A stretch of DNA of 64,000 nucleotides. Origin: Dolomedes plantarius. Its lineage: Eukaryota; Arthropoda; Arachnida; Araneae; Dolomedidae. The notes beneath the pieces were generated by a model. That model worked only from the letters and a program-made list of their open reading frames with translations, was not told the origin of the DNA and did not search any database. The stretch spans positions 151,225,446 through 151,289,445 of the forward strand of contig OU015499.1 of the NCBI GenBank assembly GCA_907164885.2. Reading direction: 5' to 3'. Shown here piece by piece: positions 34,194 to 45,599 of this stretch (the first letter of the stretch is position 1; each line of letters starts with the position of its first letter). Position numbers and translations under genes: made by a program.

Positions 34194-34345
34194 CGATCAT
34201 GAAAGCGTATATGACAGTTTTATGGTATAATTTTTTGTCTTATGGAACCATGTATCCATACCAAATATCATTGAAATCAGTCCATTCATTTTCCAGAAAT
34301 TTGATAAAATGTGTAAATTCTCTTAATTTTAAACAACACTGAATA

Positions 34346-35353
34346 AGTTTACTGTGAACATGAAAATATTTAAGTATTCATATTACATTATTGTTTCATT
34401 TTAAAACAATATACATATAGATTTAGAAGTTGAAAAAACTCCAGAGTATTTTCTGTTAAATTTATTTTACAAACTAATAAGATAATATACTGGTAAATGC
34501 TTCAGCTTGTTTCATTGTAAATAAATTTCATTATAAATATTACTATATTATTTATTAAAAATTTTTTTTCCTAATTTCATTTTAAAACAAAGTCAAATAT
34601 TTTAAAGAAAATCACAAGGAAAAATAATTTTCATTCATGGACCTGTATATATCCCTGTCAGTTTAGCCTCTGTATTTCAAAAGATGACTCTAATGCTGAA
34701 GTGTAACTATTCTATTCCTCAGATTTCTCATAAAAGTTTAGACAAGTTTAATACTTGTTTGAACACACAGGAGGAAATTTTCCCTTTGTTTTCAATCAAT
34801 CAACCAGTTTTGCATTCTCTTTGAAGCTGTATTAATATATACTTAATATTAAGGCGTTCACTTCATTTGCTTTATTCAAGTGTAGAATTTAATGCTTTAT
34901 TTACATGTGGAATTTCAGAATAGAAAATCTTTTCTCACATACAATGCAGGCGAAAAGACTCTCCTGTATGGATATGGAGATGTCTATTTAAATCACCAAG
35001 CTGAGAAAATATTTTCTCAAAAACAGTGCAGGCAAAAGGATTTCTCTCCTGTATGGGTACAGAGATGACTTTTTAAACCACACAGGTGAGAAAATCTTTT
35101 CACACATGCATCACAGGCTAAAAGGTTTCTCTCCTGTATGGGTACACAAATGTATTTTTAAAAGACTTTGATGGAAATATCTTTTCTCACATAGAGTGCA
35201 GGCAAAAGATTTCTCTCCCATATGGAGATGTCATTTTAAAGGACCTACCTGAGATAAATCTTTTCTCACACACAGTGCAGACAAAGTTTTTCTCTCCTAT
35301 ATGGATACGGAGATGACATTTTAAATGATCCTTGTAAGAAAAATTTTCTTGCA
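34346..35353 (-). pseudogene. 3' flank of gene B with decayed extra zinc fingers
   Basis: From 35353 down to about 34935 the sequence still encodes finger pieces in shifting frames, with repeated CCTGTATGGGTAC and TCTCACA anchors. It ends with the same GGAGAGTCTTTTCGCC and TGA (34935-34937) that closes gene C. So gene B once ended there, and about 400 bases of its 3' coding region are now beyond a new stop. The rest, 34346-34934, is AT-rich flank matching 60432-61000. Confidence 0.8.
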
Positions 35354-37258
35354 TTAATTGCAGGGGAAAGGTTTCTCTCCTGCATGGGTAAGGTGATGTC
35401 TTTTTAAAATATCCATCCTAGAAAATCTTTTCTCACATACATCGCAGGCAAAAGGTTTCTCTCCTGTATGCGTACGGAGATGACATTTTAAATGATAGCT
35501 ATTAGAAAATTTTCTCTCGCATTCAGTGCAGGCGAAAGGCTTCTCTCCTGTAGGGTTATCGATGGGAGTTTTCAATTCCCCTGGCTGAGAAAAACTTTCC
35601 TGAAATATATTGCAGGCAATAGGTTCCTCTCCTGTGTGGATACGGAGATGTCTTTTTAAAGTGCTCTGTACAGGAAAACTTTTCCCACATACGGTGCAGG
35701 TGAAAGGTTTCTCTCCTGCATGCGTACGGAGATGTATTTTTAAATTACCTTGAGAAGAATATCTTTTCTCACACATATTGCAGGCAAAAGGTTTCTCTCC
35801 TGTATGGGTACGGTGATGTGTTTTTAAAATATCCAGCCTAGAAAATGTTTTTTTACATACATCACAGGCAAAAGGTTTCTCTCCTGTATGCGTACGGAGA
35901 TGACATTTTAAATTATAGCTATCAGAAAATTTTTTCTCGCATTCAGTGCACACGAAATGTTTCTCTCTTTTATGGGAACGGAGAGGTGTTTTTAATTCAC
36001 CCGTGTGAGAATCACTTTTCTCAAATACATCGCAGGCAAAAGGTGTCTCTCCTGCATGGGTACGGAGATGTAATTTTAACTGACTTTGATAAGAATATCT
36101 TTTCTCACATACATTACAGGCAAAAGGTTTCTCTCCTGTATGGGTACGAAGATGTTCTTTTAAATTACCTTGAACAGAATATCTTTTCTCACACACATTG
36201 CATGCAAAAGGTTTCTCTCCTGTATGGGTACGGAGATGTTCTTTTAAATTACTTTGAACAGAATATCTTTTCTCACATACAGTGCAGGCAAAAGGTTTCT
36301 CACCTGTATGAATACGGAGATGCACCTTTAAAGAACCGAACTCAGTAAATCTTTTCTGACACACAGTGCAGACGAAAGGTTTCTCTCCTGTATGGGTACG
36401 GAGATGTATATTTAAAACACTCAGCCTAGTAAATCTTTTCTGACATACATTGCATTCAAAAGGTTTCTCTCCTGTATGGGTACGGAGATGTATTGTTAAA
36501 TTACTTTGATGATAATATCTTTTCTCACACAAATTGCAGGCAAAAGGTTTCTCTCCTGTATGGGTACCGGGATGTGTTTTTAATTCACTTTGAAGAGATA
36601 ATCTTTTCTGAAATATATCACAGGCAAAAGGTTTCTCTCCTGTATGGGTTTGTAGATGTATTTTTAAAACACCCAGCCTAGAAAATCTTTTCTGACATAC
36701 ATCGCAGGCGAAAGGTTTTTCACCTGTATGGGTACGGAGATGAACTTTTAAATTACTTTGATAAGAATATCTTTTCTGACATACATTGCAGGCGAAAGGT
36801 TTCTCTCCTGTATGTGTACGAAGATGTTCTTTTAAATTACCTTGAGCAGAATATCTTTTTTCACATACATTGCAGGCATAAGGTTTTTCTCCTGTATGGG
36901 TACGGAGATGTACTTTTAAATCACTTTGATGAGAATATCTTTTCTCACATACAGTGCAGGCAAAAGGTTTCTCTCCAGTATGAATACGTAGATGTATCTT
37001 TAAATGACCTAACTCAGTAAATCTCTTCTCACAAACAGTGCAGGTGAAAGGTTTGTCTCCTGAATGGTAAAGGAGATGTCTTTTTAAAGTGCTCTGTACA
37101 GAAAATTTTTTCCCGCATATAGTGCATGCAAAAGGTTTCTCTCCTGTATGAACACGGAGATGTGTTTTTAAAATACTGAGTACAGAAAAGCTTTTCCTAC
37201 ATACAGTGCAAGTGAAAGGTTTCTCTCCTGTATGGGTATGCATTTGCTCCACTGCCAT
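35354..37258 (-). CDS. Poly-C2H2 zinc-finger protein, 22 fingers (gene B)
   Basis: 634 codons from the ATG at 37258. There is no N-terminal effector domain: [14 protein letters not shown] runs straight into fingers. There are twenty-two 28-residue Krueppel-type units with TGEKP linkers. Fingers 8, 15 and 20 have lost the second Cys (replaced by Phe). Fingers 15 and 20 have also lost the first His (Pro in its place); in finger 8 the second-His region is altered (HPGTH). The others keep C2H2. Fingers 15-17 and 20-22 look like a duplicated block. A splice acceptor (TCTCTACAG) ends at 37364, so a 5' untranslated exon lies upstream. The frame ends at a TAA that is early compared with the stop shared with gene C. 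It is likely a nuclear sequence-specific DNA-binding protein; its target is unknown. Confidence 0.92.
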   Translation of the reverse strand: MAVEQMHTHTGEKPFTCTVCRKSFSVLSILKTHLRVHTGEKPFACTICGKKFSVQSTLKRHLLYHSGDKPFTCTVCEKRFTELGHLKIHLRIHTGEKPFACTVCEKRYSHQSDLKVHLRTHTGEKPYACNVCEKRYSAQGNLKEHLRTHTGEKPFACNVCQKRYSYQSNLKVHLRTHTGEKPFACDVCQKRFSRLGVLKIHLQTHTGEKPFACDIFQKRLSLQSELKTHPGTHTGEKPFACNLCEKRYYHQSNLTIHLRTHTGEKPFECNVCQKRFTRLSVLNIHLRTHTGEKPFVCTVCQKRFTEFGSLKVHLRIHTGEKPFACTVCEKRYSVQSNLKEHLRTHTGEKPFACNVCEKRYSVQGNLKEHLRTHTGEKPFACNVCEKRYSYQSQLKLHLRTHAGETPFACDVFEKSDSHTGELKTPLRSHKREKHFVCTECEKKFSDSYNLKCHLRTHTGEKPFACDVCKKTFSRLDILKTHHRTHTGEKPFACNMCEKRYSSQGNLKIHLRTHAGEKPFTCTVCGKSFPVQSTLKRHLRIHTGEEPIACNIFQESFSQPGELKTPIDNPTGEKPFACTECERKFSNSYHLKCHLRTHTGEKPFACDVCEKRFSRMDILKRHHLTHAGEKPFPCN

Positions 37259-37358
37259 GCTGATATTTCTTTACACGATGATCCAAACACTATAACTGCC
37301 AGAAATAAGTTTAACTTCTTAATTTGTGGAACCCTTAAACACTTTAGTTTTGCACTAA

Positions 37359-37364
37359 ATGATC
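37359..37364 (-). promoter_or_regulatory. Splice acceptor of gene B coding exon
   Basis: On the minus strand TTCTCTCTCTACAG ends at 37364, 106 bases before the ATG. The same acceptor precedes gene C at 59174. Confidence 0.7.
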
Positions 37365-37379
37365 TGTAGAGAGAGAAGA

Positions 37380-40300
37380 AATAAATTTAGTGAGATGTAT
37401 TAACACTAAATCATCATATTATGAATAAGTTCAAAGTTTAAATACTCAAATAATAAATAATACTCAAAGGTTTAAATTTACAATGCCTACAATGTTTTCT
37501 AAAACCTTGGTTATGCTTTGCATTTGTCATTTTAAATGAACAGCAACACATAAAAGTTTGTTTTAGTTAGGAATTGAGATATACATAAACTAAAATGTTA
37601 TAAATTATGTTTTGGATAAATTAAATTTTTGGTCTTTTAAATTTATTGCTATTAGGACATGAGATTTCTTAGCCATCTTTATTCTTTAGTCATGCTAGAT
37701 TATAAGGAAGTCCAGAGATAATAAATGTTTTTGTTTGTAAAGATAGCCACTGGAAAATAATGCATACAGAATATTAAAATTTTTGATTTACATTCATATT
37801 ACTTCTATAAAATTCAAAATTATTTCATTATTGATTATTAAGCTTTATGTCTCGAGAAATTTGAAATATTAAAATCTGAGAAAAAAGCTTGGTTAAAATT
37901 AAATTAAGAAGTTCATAAATCTAATAAAATATATAAAACTATTATGGGAGATAACAAAGGATATGTTGATTATGCGTGTGTTTAGGCATATTTATTAGAA
38001 TTGTAGTTTGGTGGCTGCAGATATTTTTTACCTAAACTGCAAGCAGGGGGTAACTTGGAGTGAATTGTTACCTTTTTCAATCTCTTAGGACCTCCCAAGA
38101 CACATAGCTGTTGCAAATTTAAGAAAAATGACATTGCATGACTTTTTATGGGAAAACCTATATTGCATCCACATTCCATCTTCTCCTGACTGCTCCCTTT
38201 GTTCTCTTGGGGAACTAATGGATTTCAAACATATTTTGTCGGCATCTTTTATTTTCCTGAAAGTATGAAAAAAAAGACATTTTTCACCAGAATGTCCATG
38301 CTTTAATCTAAATTTTGTAAATATAATACATTACAATATCAATGATATAAATCATTCACAATTATTTCCTTTTTTCTAATATATAATAATGCTTTAATGG
38401 GATTTTCCAAATAATTTGATTCAAACATTTCGCAACAATTACCTTTGGACCTCTTGTAATACTAGAAATTTATGACAGAAATACACAGCTGACGAGGTAT
38501 ATTTGACACCAACACCTTTTAAATGTTGTAATATGAGGTTATAACCACATAATAAAAATTCCAGACAAAATAAATCTACATAGCTATCATCAATGCTTCT
38601 TAAAAATCACTTGTAAAAACAATTTAAATCTTTACATTTAGAAGTACTCATGCAGAATTGCTCAGAGATTTACCCGTCTTATCTTTTATGAAATTTATTT
38701 TTGTTTACTATTTTATACTCTCCATGTTCTGCATAAAACAAGCCCGACGTTTATGGGATATGACTTGAGAGTCAACCAGTAACACAATGATTTGACATAT
38801 AATATTACTGTAACAAAGAAACAGAATTTCACAGCCACAGGAAAATAAAAAAGAAATTCATATACACACTTCAGTAAAAAATATTATGTTACATATATAT
38901 TTAATTATATTTTTTTACCAACAGACTTCATTAATCAAAAATTACTGTGTTCAAAGTATAAAGAAATACGGAAGCTAAGACACAAAATTTCATCACACTA
39001 AAAAGTTATTTCTCATTCTTGTAACAACTTGCTACAATATGCATTTCATACCAGAAGCTGAAAATAGAAGTTCCACCACACAGATACTCTTTTGAGAAAC
39101 GATCTGCAAATTTTAAAAGTATTTTTAAAAACTACTCTAAATGATTGAGCAGGATTCAATATTTACGATAATATCCATAAGAAATAAAGAGGATATGTGA
39201 TGCAACAGCCTACTCCAACAAGTTATCTTAGGTATTTAATGACATGTAATCACAATATGGGTATAATAGAGCTAAATGCTTATAACAACTTACCAAACAA
39301 TGCTTCAATGAGAGAAACTGCAATGTCAGTGACAGAAAATACAAATTCCCTGCACTGACTAGAATGAAAGTTTTAAACAGTTTATGGAACCAAATGTACC
39401 ACAGTTTTCCCAATTAAAATTATATGAATAATTGTAACACTGTCATTGGAGCATTATGCATCAACATTAAATATGGATGAAACACAATGCAAACAGTATA
39501 AGATTATAAAGTTGTAAAGTTCTACAAATATTTTGTTTCTTTGTTTGTTATGTCAAATGAATTCTTTGCTTTCTGAAAATATGGTTCATTCCATGTAGGT
39601 AGGTGTCGTTCATATTTCTAAAGTAAACAAACACCAATATCATGATGATAAATATAAATGATAGAAAATATGTAAAAAATTAATTGTATAATGAATGAAT
39701 AGCATGAAGTCAGATATTAGACTTTCCATATAAAGTTATTAACAGTTATACCGTGTTACCTTAATATATTAAGTTAATATGGGTAAGTTTGGTAAATAAA
39801 TCTAAAGTACACAAACACCTATTTCATAAAGACTAATATAAAGGATAGAATTATTTGTAAAAAATTAATCATAAAATGAAGGAATAGCTTGAACTCAGAT
39901 GTAAGACTTTCCAGTATAATGTAACTAACTGTTATACCATGTTGCCTTAATATATTAATTTAATATAGCATTTTCTAAAATTTTAAAGCTTAAAATACAG
40001 AATTCACATTCAATATTATAGTTTTTACTCAGCAGATATTTATAAATTATATTTGAAACAAAGTTACATGCAACTGTTAACTAAGTTGACAGTGAATAAA
40101 CAATTTAACATGAAATACAAAGCCATCAAAATACCTGTAAAAGAGGGAAAAAAATTACTGCACGTAAATGATGGTTTGTAAACTTTGATAAGCTTTAGGT
40201 GTTATAATAGTTTTAATATATTTTAAGCATGAAATTAAATAAAAAAAATTCTAAACACATAAATGCTGAGAAAAATGCTGGATTTTTTTATGGTTTTAAA

Positions 40301-40640
40301 TCTAGTGAATATCATTTACAAATAGCTACTTTGTTTAACCTCTGCTGCTACTCTTGGATTGTAATCTTCTTAAAAAATATTGTCATTATTCAGTTTAATG
40401 GTTCAGTAGGCTGAAAACTTGATCCACCTAAGCTTGGCACTTACGTCACAAATGGTTTATATCATTCAATACGGCAAAAAAAATACCTGTAAATTAAACT
40501 TGAATAACTGCTATTTATCCTGGCACCATGATCAATGTTATTTTAATCCGTGATTCCTTATAAAAGCTATGAAAATTTGCCGCCAAGCTCCGATTTTGTA
40601 CATTACATTACAGAGTATTGTAATCAACTCGATAAACAAT
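37380..40640. other. Long 5' intron/flank of gene B, no gene
   Basis: It matches 55640-59160 inverted and, in part, 1-89 and 4438-9490. Frames at 37982-38179 (minus) and 39228-39413 (minus) have counterparts in unit C. The first is broken there and the second differs mostly at amino-acid-changing sites, so neither is supported as a gene. A possible acceptor (CATACTTTCAG) near 38255 on the minus strand is also conserved. Confidence 0.6.
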
Positions 40641-41010
40641 ATACACATAAACAAGAGTGGGGCTAGTTACTAAGCTGCCGGCCGCCGCAGTACACCACTG
40701 CGCATCATGTTTTGAAATTCAATCAGCTGGTAACTTAGGATTCCGAATTAAATGACTCGGGGCGCAACTGTATTTGGATAGAAGCCTGGAGGATAATGCG
40801 CGCTTATCATTGGTTGAATCGTCCTGCCATTCATTCCAATTCCTAGTTGATAAAAGGCTTTTACACTGTATGTGACAAACACGAAATTTGACGATAAGTA
40901 CAAAGCATTTGATATGGTGAAAATACGATTAACACATGTTAAAATGCGTACAAATTTAAAATAAATTTGAAAAAGGCGAAAAAAAAGTTGAAAATTTTCC
41001 AAGAAATCAC
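40641..41010. promoter_or_regulatory. Promoter-like GC-richer block, unit B
   Basis: It contains GCCGGCCGCCGCAGTAC, CCAAT/ATTGG motifs (40813, 40839) and GAAGCCTGGAGGATAATGCG. Parts recur at 44700-44870 (inverted) and 53470-53555 (inverted). It lies about 3.4 kb upstream of the gene B ATG, so it may be the transcription start region for its first exon. No start site is proven. Confidence 0.45.
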
Positions 41011-41657
41011 AGCAATCGAAAATGAAGCTTATATGAGAATCAAAAATATGCTTATATGCGAAAACGGTAGTGCCATCTATATGAAGATAGGGAAAGTAAT
41101 AAAAGTTACAAAGTAAAATTTTAAAAACTCCTTTAAACTTTTTATCAACTCATCGCTGTTATCGATCAATTCGAAAGGAAATATGGAAAGAATATTCGTG
41201 TTTTTCTAAAACAGCTGATAGAATGCTGAAAAATGCTTAATATGCTGTTTTTATAATGGAAAATTAACTTGGTGTATTTTCCTTTTAATGTACTATAAAA
41301 TTACAATGATTTATAATTATTTCATATTGTATAAACCAAGTTAAATTTCTGTTATTTTTGGAACGAAGTTCTTTTACGCCGCTTACAGTAGAGTGAACTG
41401 GCAGGAATCGTCACGTAACGAAAAAGCGTTATGCCCCCTCCAGAAGACCTTCTTCAATGGACTCTGTGGCAAATGGTTATTGCATCGGACTGCGAAGCGA
41501 GAGGTCCCCGGTTCAAATCCCCGCACAAGCGCTACGGGCAATTTTAACTTCCTTTTTAATTTAATTTCCTTTGTTCTGTTAATTCTTGAAGTTTCTAGAA
41601 TATTCTTTAGTTTACTATTCACACGGGATTTATATTAAGTCATTATTGCAATTTATA

Positions 41658-41906
41658 ATGGAAAGTCGAGAAACGGAAAATGCAGCAAGTGTAAATAATG
41701 CAAACTTAGAAAAGTAAGTCAATAAATCATATAACTTAATACAAGTATTTACTGTTTACGTTAATTTAATATACATGTGATTCGAGTGTTTACTATTTAC
41801 TATTTAAATGCATTACAGAGAAATAATAGTGAAATCATATGCTCAGCGTCAAAAAGAGTATCGAAAGAGGCACTCGTGGATGTTCAACTCCGGCTTTTCT
41901 GCTATT
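41658..41906 (+). pseudogene. Two 5' exons of an OTU-type gene (candidate)
   Basis: Exon 1 runs from ATG 41658 to 41713 (MESRETENAASVNNANLE plus two bases) and ends at a GTAAGT donor. An acceptor ATTACAG ends at 41818, and the next exon continues in phase as KEIIVKSYAQRQKEYRKRH. The conserved splice phase and the basic QRQ.EYR.R motif suggest real exons. After about 41885 the reading runs into the local repeat and stops. Downstream pieces at 42035-42123 and 42857-43461 may belong to the same gene. Whether it is expressed cannot be told. Confidence 0.45.
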
Positions 41907-42034
41907 TAAAATCTCAACTTAGTCTTAACTTAATATTTTCTCCTAGTTTATTAATTCTTAATATTTATTCAATTTTTTTTTTATTTGGTGATAATATGAA
42001 TACAGTTAGCTGTAATTTTAATTCTAAGCTTTAG

Positions 42035-42123
42035 CTTTGTGGCAAAGTTTTCACTCGTCATTTCAGATTGAAAAGGCATTTGAAAGAAAATCGTAACCTG
42101 TGTGTAATGAATAAGATTTTAAG
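42035..42123 (+). pseudogene. Half zinc-finger exon
   Basis: After CTTTAG the frame reads LCGKVFTRHFRLKRHLKE, then NRNLC, and ends at a GTATGT donor. This is the second half of a C2H2/C2HC finger whose first Cys would come from a previous exon. The partner exon is not identified. A decayed repeat of its start lies at 42611. Confidence 0.4.
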
Positions 42124-42856
42124 GTATGTGCCTATCTTTTGGGCAATTGTTTTGAAAAATGTGAAATTTTTATTAAGCACATGTTTTTAGTTAAAACAGG
42201 GAACAAAACTATGGATTGCCAAACCTTCTATAGCAAAATCTAACCAATATATTTCCCTTTTTGGAACGAAGTTCTTTTACGCGGCTTACAGTAGAGTGAA
42301 CTGACAGAAATCGTCACGTAACGAAAAAGCGTTATCCCTCTTCCAGGCGACCTTCCTGTCCTTGCTATTGCTGGCTTGTGGTGGGAGCCAAAAGCGAAGC
42401 CTGTCACCGTGAGTTCGATCCTCACTGGGACGTTGTTTCACCTCCTGCACTCGCGGATGTTCAACTCCAGCTTTTCTGCTATTTAAAATCTTAACTTAGT
42501 CTTAACTTAATGTTTTCTCCTAGTTTATTAATTCTTAATATTTATTCAATCTTTTTTTATTTGGTGATAATATGAATACAGTTAGTTGTAATTTTAATTC
42601 TAAGCTTTAGCTTTGTGGAAAAGTTTTCACGGGATTTATATTGTGTCATTATTTTATTTTTGTTGGTGAATAAATAATTTAATTAATCTGATTAAAAATT
42701 ATGCTAGGTAACATCTAAATCAAAATAATTAATTTATATATTAAAATTTTTAATTTTAATTTAAAAAAATTTAGATTTTTTTTTGACTTGCTTGGTATTG
42801 TCCGAACAACCTTAATAACAATAAAAAATTATATTAATTTTTATTAATTTTTTAGA

Positions 42857-43461
42857 AAAAAATGCTGAACGTGCTAAAAGATATAGAGATAAATTGAAAT
42901 TAAAAAAAGCAATGTGCTGAACTTGACTCAGTTCTATCATCGAAAGAAGATTCATTACCGACGGTATTAATCGAAAATAATAAAGAAACTAATCATCGCC
43001 ATGATACAAACTGTAAAGAATTAATCTATAGTCAGTTTCAAATTCAACAACCAATAAATATTGAAGCTCAGCAAGTAATAAATCCAAGTTTTCCATCATT
43101 TGAAGCCCCATACGAGGAACATGATGAATGTTCAACGTCAAACGTCCTATTACATCATGAAATAGACATTGCTGGCGCCAGGAACTGCCTTTTTTCATCT
43201 CTCATACGAATTTTACATCTTCAAATATCTGCATCAGTCCTTCGACAGCAACTTTATAATTCATCCTACTTAAATGCTTGTCAAAATCCAATTAGTGCAA
43301 GAAGTATAATAAGTAGTGAATTTGAATACGGAGATTTAGATTGTTTATTCATATTTTCCAGATCATACAATCAAAATATATGCGTGCACTATCATTATTT
43401 TAATAATAATACAAAAAGAGAAGTTGTTCGTTTTTGTTATTTTAAAAATACACTAATATAA
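42857..43461 (+). pseudogene. OTU-like domain exon, frameshifted at its start
   Basis: After a TTTTTAG acceptor the reading NAERAKRYRDKLKLKK appears, with a frameshift at an A run near 42902-42908. From 42910 a 183-codon frame without ATG runs to the TAA at 43459-43461. It contains GARNCLFSSLIRIL, then SVLRQQLY and FEYGDLDCLFIFSRSYNQNI. This layout recalls OTU cysteine proteases (DGNC-LF..., then the segment before the final His). The first motif has lost its Asp (A instead of D), and no clear His motif follows. OTU domains occur in some Helitron-type and retroelement proteins, so it may be mobile-element derived. The assignment is tentative. Confidence 0.5.
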
Positions 43462-43486
43462 TCAATAGAAATCTACATATTAAATC

Positions 43487-43693
43487 CAGGGCCTTTTTAT
43501 CGCAGGGGCAAATCGGGACTTTGCCCAGGGCCCCCTGATGCTAGGGGCCCCCAAAACCCCCTTTGTGTATGCACCTAGTACTGCTAATAGTATGTATAGC
43601 CCATGTATAGTTCTTATTTTTATAAATGTTCGTAAGGGGGGGGCCCCAAATAGCATCTGCCCAGGGGCCCCCAGTGTTCATAATCGGGCCCTG
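43487..43693. mobile_element. hAT-type MITE with GGGGCCC repeats
   Basis: 207 bp, CAGGGCCTTTTTATC to TAATCGGGCCCTG, with an exact 8-bp duplication ATTAAATC (43479-43486 and 43694-43701). It is related at its ends to the element at 23055-25180. It inserted just after the OTU-like frame ends. Confidence 0.9.
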
Positions 43694-43701
43694 ATTAAAT
43701 C

Positions 43702-44699
43702 CCGTTTAGAGTTGAAAAAATAACGTAAGGCACTTCGATCCTGACGGGGTCCCCCGACCGCACAATTTTTTTTACACCAGTTTATTTAATGTTTTATTTA
43801 ATTTTACATTTTGTTGGTTGTTTTGAATAAACAAAAATATCTTGCATGTCACATTTTTAACTTTAAATTATTATTTCATGTTGTATGAACCAAGTTAGCT
43901 TTCTGTTATTTTTTACACCAGTTTATTTGATGTTTTATTTAATTTTACATTTTGTTGGTTGTATTGAAAAAACAAATATATCTTCCAAGTCACATTTTTT
44001 TTTATTAAAAGGAAAAAAAGTTAAAACAAACAAAGAAAAAAAATGTTTCACTTTTGAGGGGTTTTTTTTTTTATAACCATACTCACATTATGTTTTAACT
44101 TTGTTAGCATTTGTTTTATTAATGCAAGAATTATTAATTACATGAAAATTCAGAATGCTACATATATTTTTTTCTTCAGTGGATGCAAAAAAAAAAATAA
44201 ATAAATAAACAACGTGAGCTAATGTCCATGCCCATGCATTTTTGCATTTGGTTGATTAAGCTTTATATTAGTACATAAGGAATGGCTTCTTTTTCTTTTT
44301 ACTGATACACCTGAAGCTAGAATGCCAGATAGTAAACGTTTCGAGCCTCTTGTAACTTTTAAGGATCTCCTGCCAATAGATGTTGGTTGAACATGGATTG
44401 ACGCACCAGCTCTATTCCGAAGAGAAATTCTGTTGCAAGCAGTATGAAGGAATTCTTCCCAGGAAGGAATCTGGCCCTCAGAACTGATTATATTCAACTT
44501 GGAATAAAATTTTTATGTCCGTTTAAAAATTATTTCTACAATTATTTATCCAATTATTTATGTCCGTTATGGACTTTAAGTTACTTATTATTATTATCGT
44601 ATCAGAATTTTCAACAATAACATTCTGAAACTGAACAGGGAAGTATCCATTTCTAACATCCATACGCCTCGAGAACAAATCCATTTTGTCAAGATGGCG
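43702..44699. other. No gene; AT-rich with local repeats
   Basis: A TTTTACACCAGTTTATTTAA-like block is doubled (43771 and 43912). Homopolymer runs are frequent. Minus-strand frames at 44219-44497 show no recognisable domain. Confidence 0.5.
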
Positions 44700-45350
44700 T
44701 TTGTTTTGATCGCATTACGGCGCTTTGCATAGAGGCGGGACAACAGCAGCCAATGACAAGCGCGCATTATCCGCCAGGCTTCTATCCAAGTACAGTTTGC
44801 TTGTATGCACTCGGGGCATACCCAACCTGAATACAGGCAAGACGCTAGAGCAGTATGATTCCGCCATTGCGATATAGTTCGCACTTTTCCCTATTAACAG
44901 AGTTGATAAAAGGTACATTTCAGACATAAATCATTAAAATAATGATTTAACTAATAAAGCGTAGACATATTTGGACAACAAAAATGTGGTGTTTCATGTA
45001 TTTAGTAAATAATGCGCAATACAGCATGCGAGAGAGAATGTAACGTCATAGAATAATCTGACCATTCACAAGGCTTCGCTTTCTTGGCGGGAGCATCTGG
45101 TGTTCAACGTGGATGTGGAATTTGGACGAGCCGTTAAATCTCTAACCGGCTGGCAAATCTGATTGGCTACTGAATATACGTTTTTCTGTGCTGCCATCTA
45201 TTGGTCACTATTGCATTTAATTGTGGTAAGACGACAGACTACACCACGCAAGGTTTGTTACCGCTTACGATTCGTACTGGTAAAAATTTTACATAATACG
45301 GCCTCAACATCACATTTAGCTTTCATTTGTCATATTTCGTTCAGTTTTCG
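44700..45350 (+). promoter_or_regulatory. Promoter-like block before the C2H2 exon
   Basis: 44740-44830 is an inverted match to 40755-40850 (shared CAGGCTTCTATCCAAGTACA and GCGCGCATTATCC). 45115-45210 is an inverted match to 53375-53470 (shared CTAACCGGCTGGCAAATCTG). It is GC-richer than its surroundings and has CCAAT/ATTGG motifs. The short C2H2 gene starts directly downstream, so the block may be a bidirectional promoter copied with the zinc-finger loci. This is inference. Confidence 0.5.
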
Positions 45351-45599
45351 ATGGAGACCAAAAGCAGTGATGAGTTTTTGTCAAACACTTGTGAATTTTG
45401 TGGAAAAAGGTTTACAAAGAAGAAAAATCTTTATCAACATATTAGAAATATTCACAAGATTGATCCAGATATTGCAGGCAAATTGAATTGTCCGTCATCG
45501 GGATGCAAGTTAACATTTGTCTACTATAAAGATTTAAGGTTACTTTTAACCTCTTTCCATCACTTAAATATTGATTGCGAAGAATTGACTTTTAAATAG
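45351..45599 (+). CDS. Short C2H2 zinc-finger protein or first exon
   Basis: 83 codons beginning METKSSDEF. I chose the ATG at 45351 (context TCGATGG) over the in-frame one at 45327. Residues about 14-35 form a good C2H2 finger: CEFCGKRFTKKKNLYQHIRN, then IH. A second Cys pair (CPSSGC) is followed by FVYYKDLRLLLTSFHH, a degenerate finger. The stop is TAG at 45597-45599. It lies downstream of the promoter-like block shared with the large zinc-finger loci, in the direction divergent to them. It could be a complete small protein or the truncated 5' end of a longer gene. Function unknown; DNA or RNA binding is plausible. Confidence 0.55.
   Translation: METKSSDEFLSNTCEFCGKRFTKKKNLYQHIRNIHKIDPDIAGKLNCPSSGCKLTFVYYKDLRLLLTSFHHLNIDCEELTFK

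Larger units (their letters stand above)
32930..34345. mobile_element. Inverted (foldback) Tc1 relic
   Basis: The left edge (TTATGAGAATTTGCCCA..) and the right edge (inverted TTAAGAGAATTTACAC..) are homologous. Tc1 transposase remnants read outward from the centre: minus strand on the left (to about 33765) and plus strand on the right (33770-34193). The structure from about 33510 to 34345 also occurs, inverted, at 61010-61890. Confidence 0.8.
33510..40850 (-). repeat. Segmental-duplication unit B (zinc-finger locus)
   Basis: Contains the Tc1 relic, the zinc-finger gene on the minus strand, its long 5' flank and a promoter-like block. It is matched in inverted orientation by 53370-61890. Unit B lacks the SINE (56477) and the satellite-bearing hAT-like element (53560) found in unit C, so it shows both empty sites. 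Confidence 0.88.
41340..42640. repeat. Duplicated block with tRNA-like segments
   Basis: TTTTTGGAACGAAGTTCTTT and the next 90 bases occur at 41357 and 42259. Each is followed by a tRNA-like stretch: 41466-41523 with GTGGCAAATGG and CCGGTTCAAATCC, and 42375-42425 with GAGTTCGATCCTC. The sequence from TGTTCAACTCC to AGCTTTAGCTTTGTGG occurs at 41879-42040 and 42459-42618. It is a local duplication of a SINE-like repeat plus flank. Confidence 0.7.

Noticed and set aside
35845..37020. Plus-strand frames antisense to gene B (for example 35845-36348)
   Set aside because: They repeat with the 84-base finger period and simply reflect the complement of the finger repeats.
37982..38179. Minus-strand 65-codon frame in the gene B flank, considered as an upstream exon
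   Set aside because: The matching stretch in unit C (58390-58580) has stops in the same frame.
39228..39413. 61-codon frame conserved in length in units B and C (39228-39413, 57111-57296)
   Set aside because: Most differences change amino acids and the unit A copy is broken; equal length is explained by recent shared ancestry.
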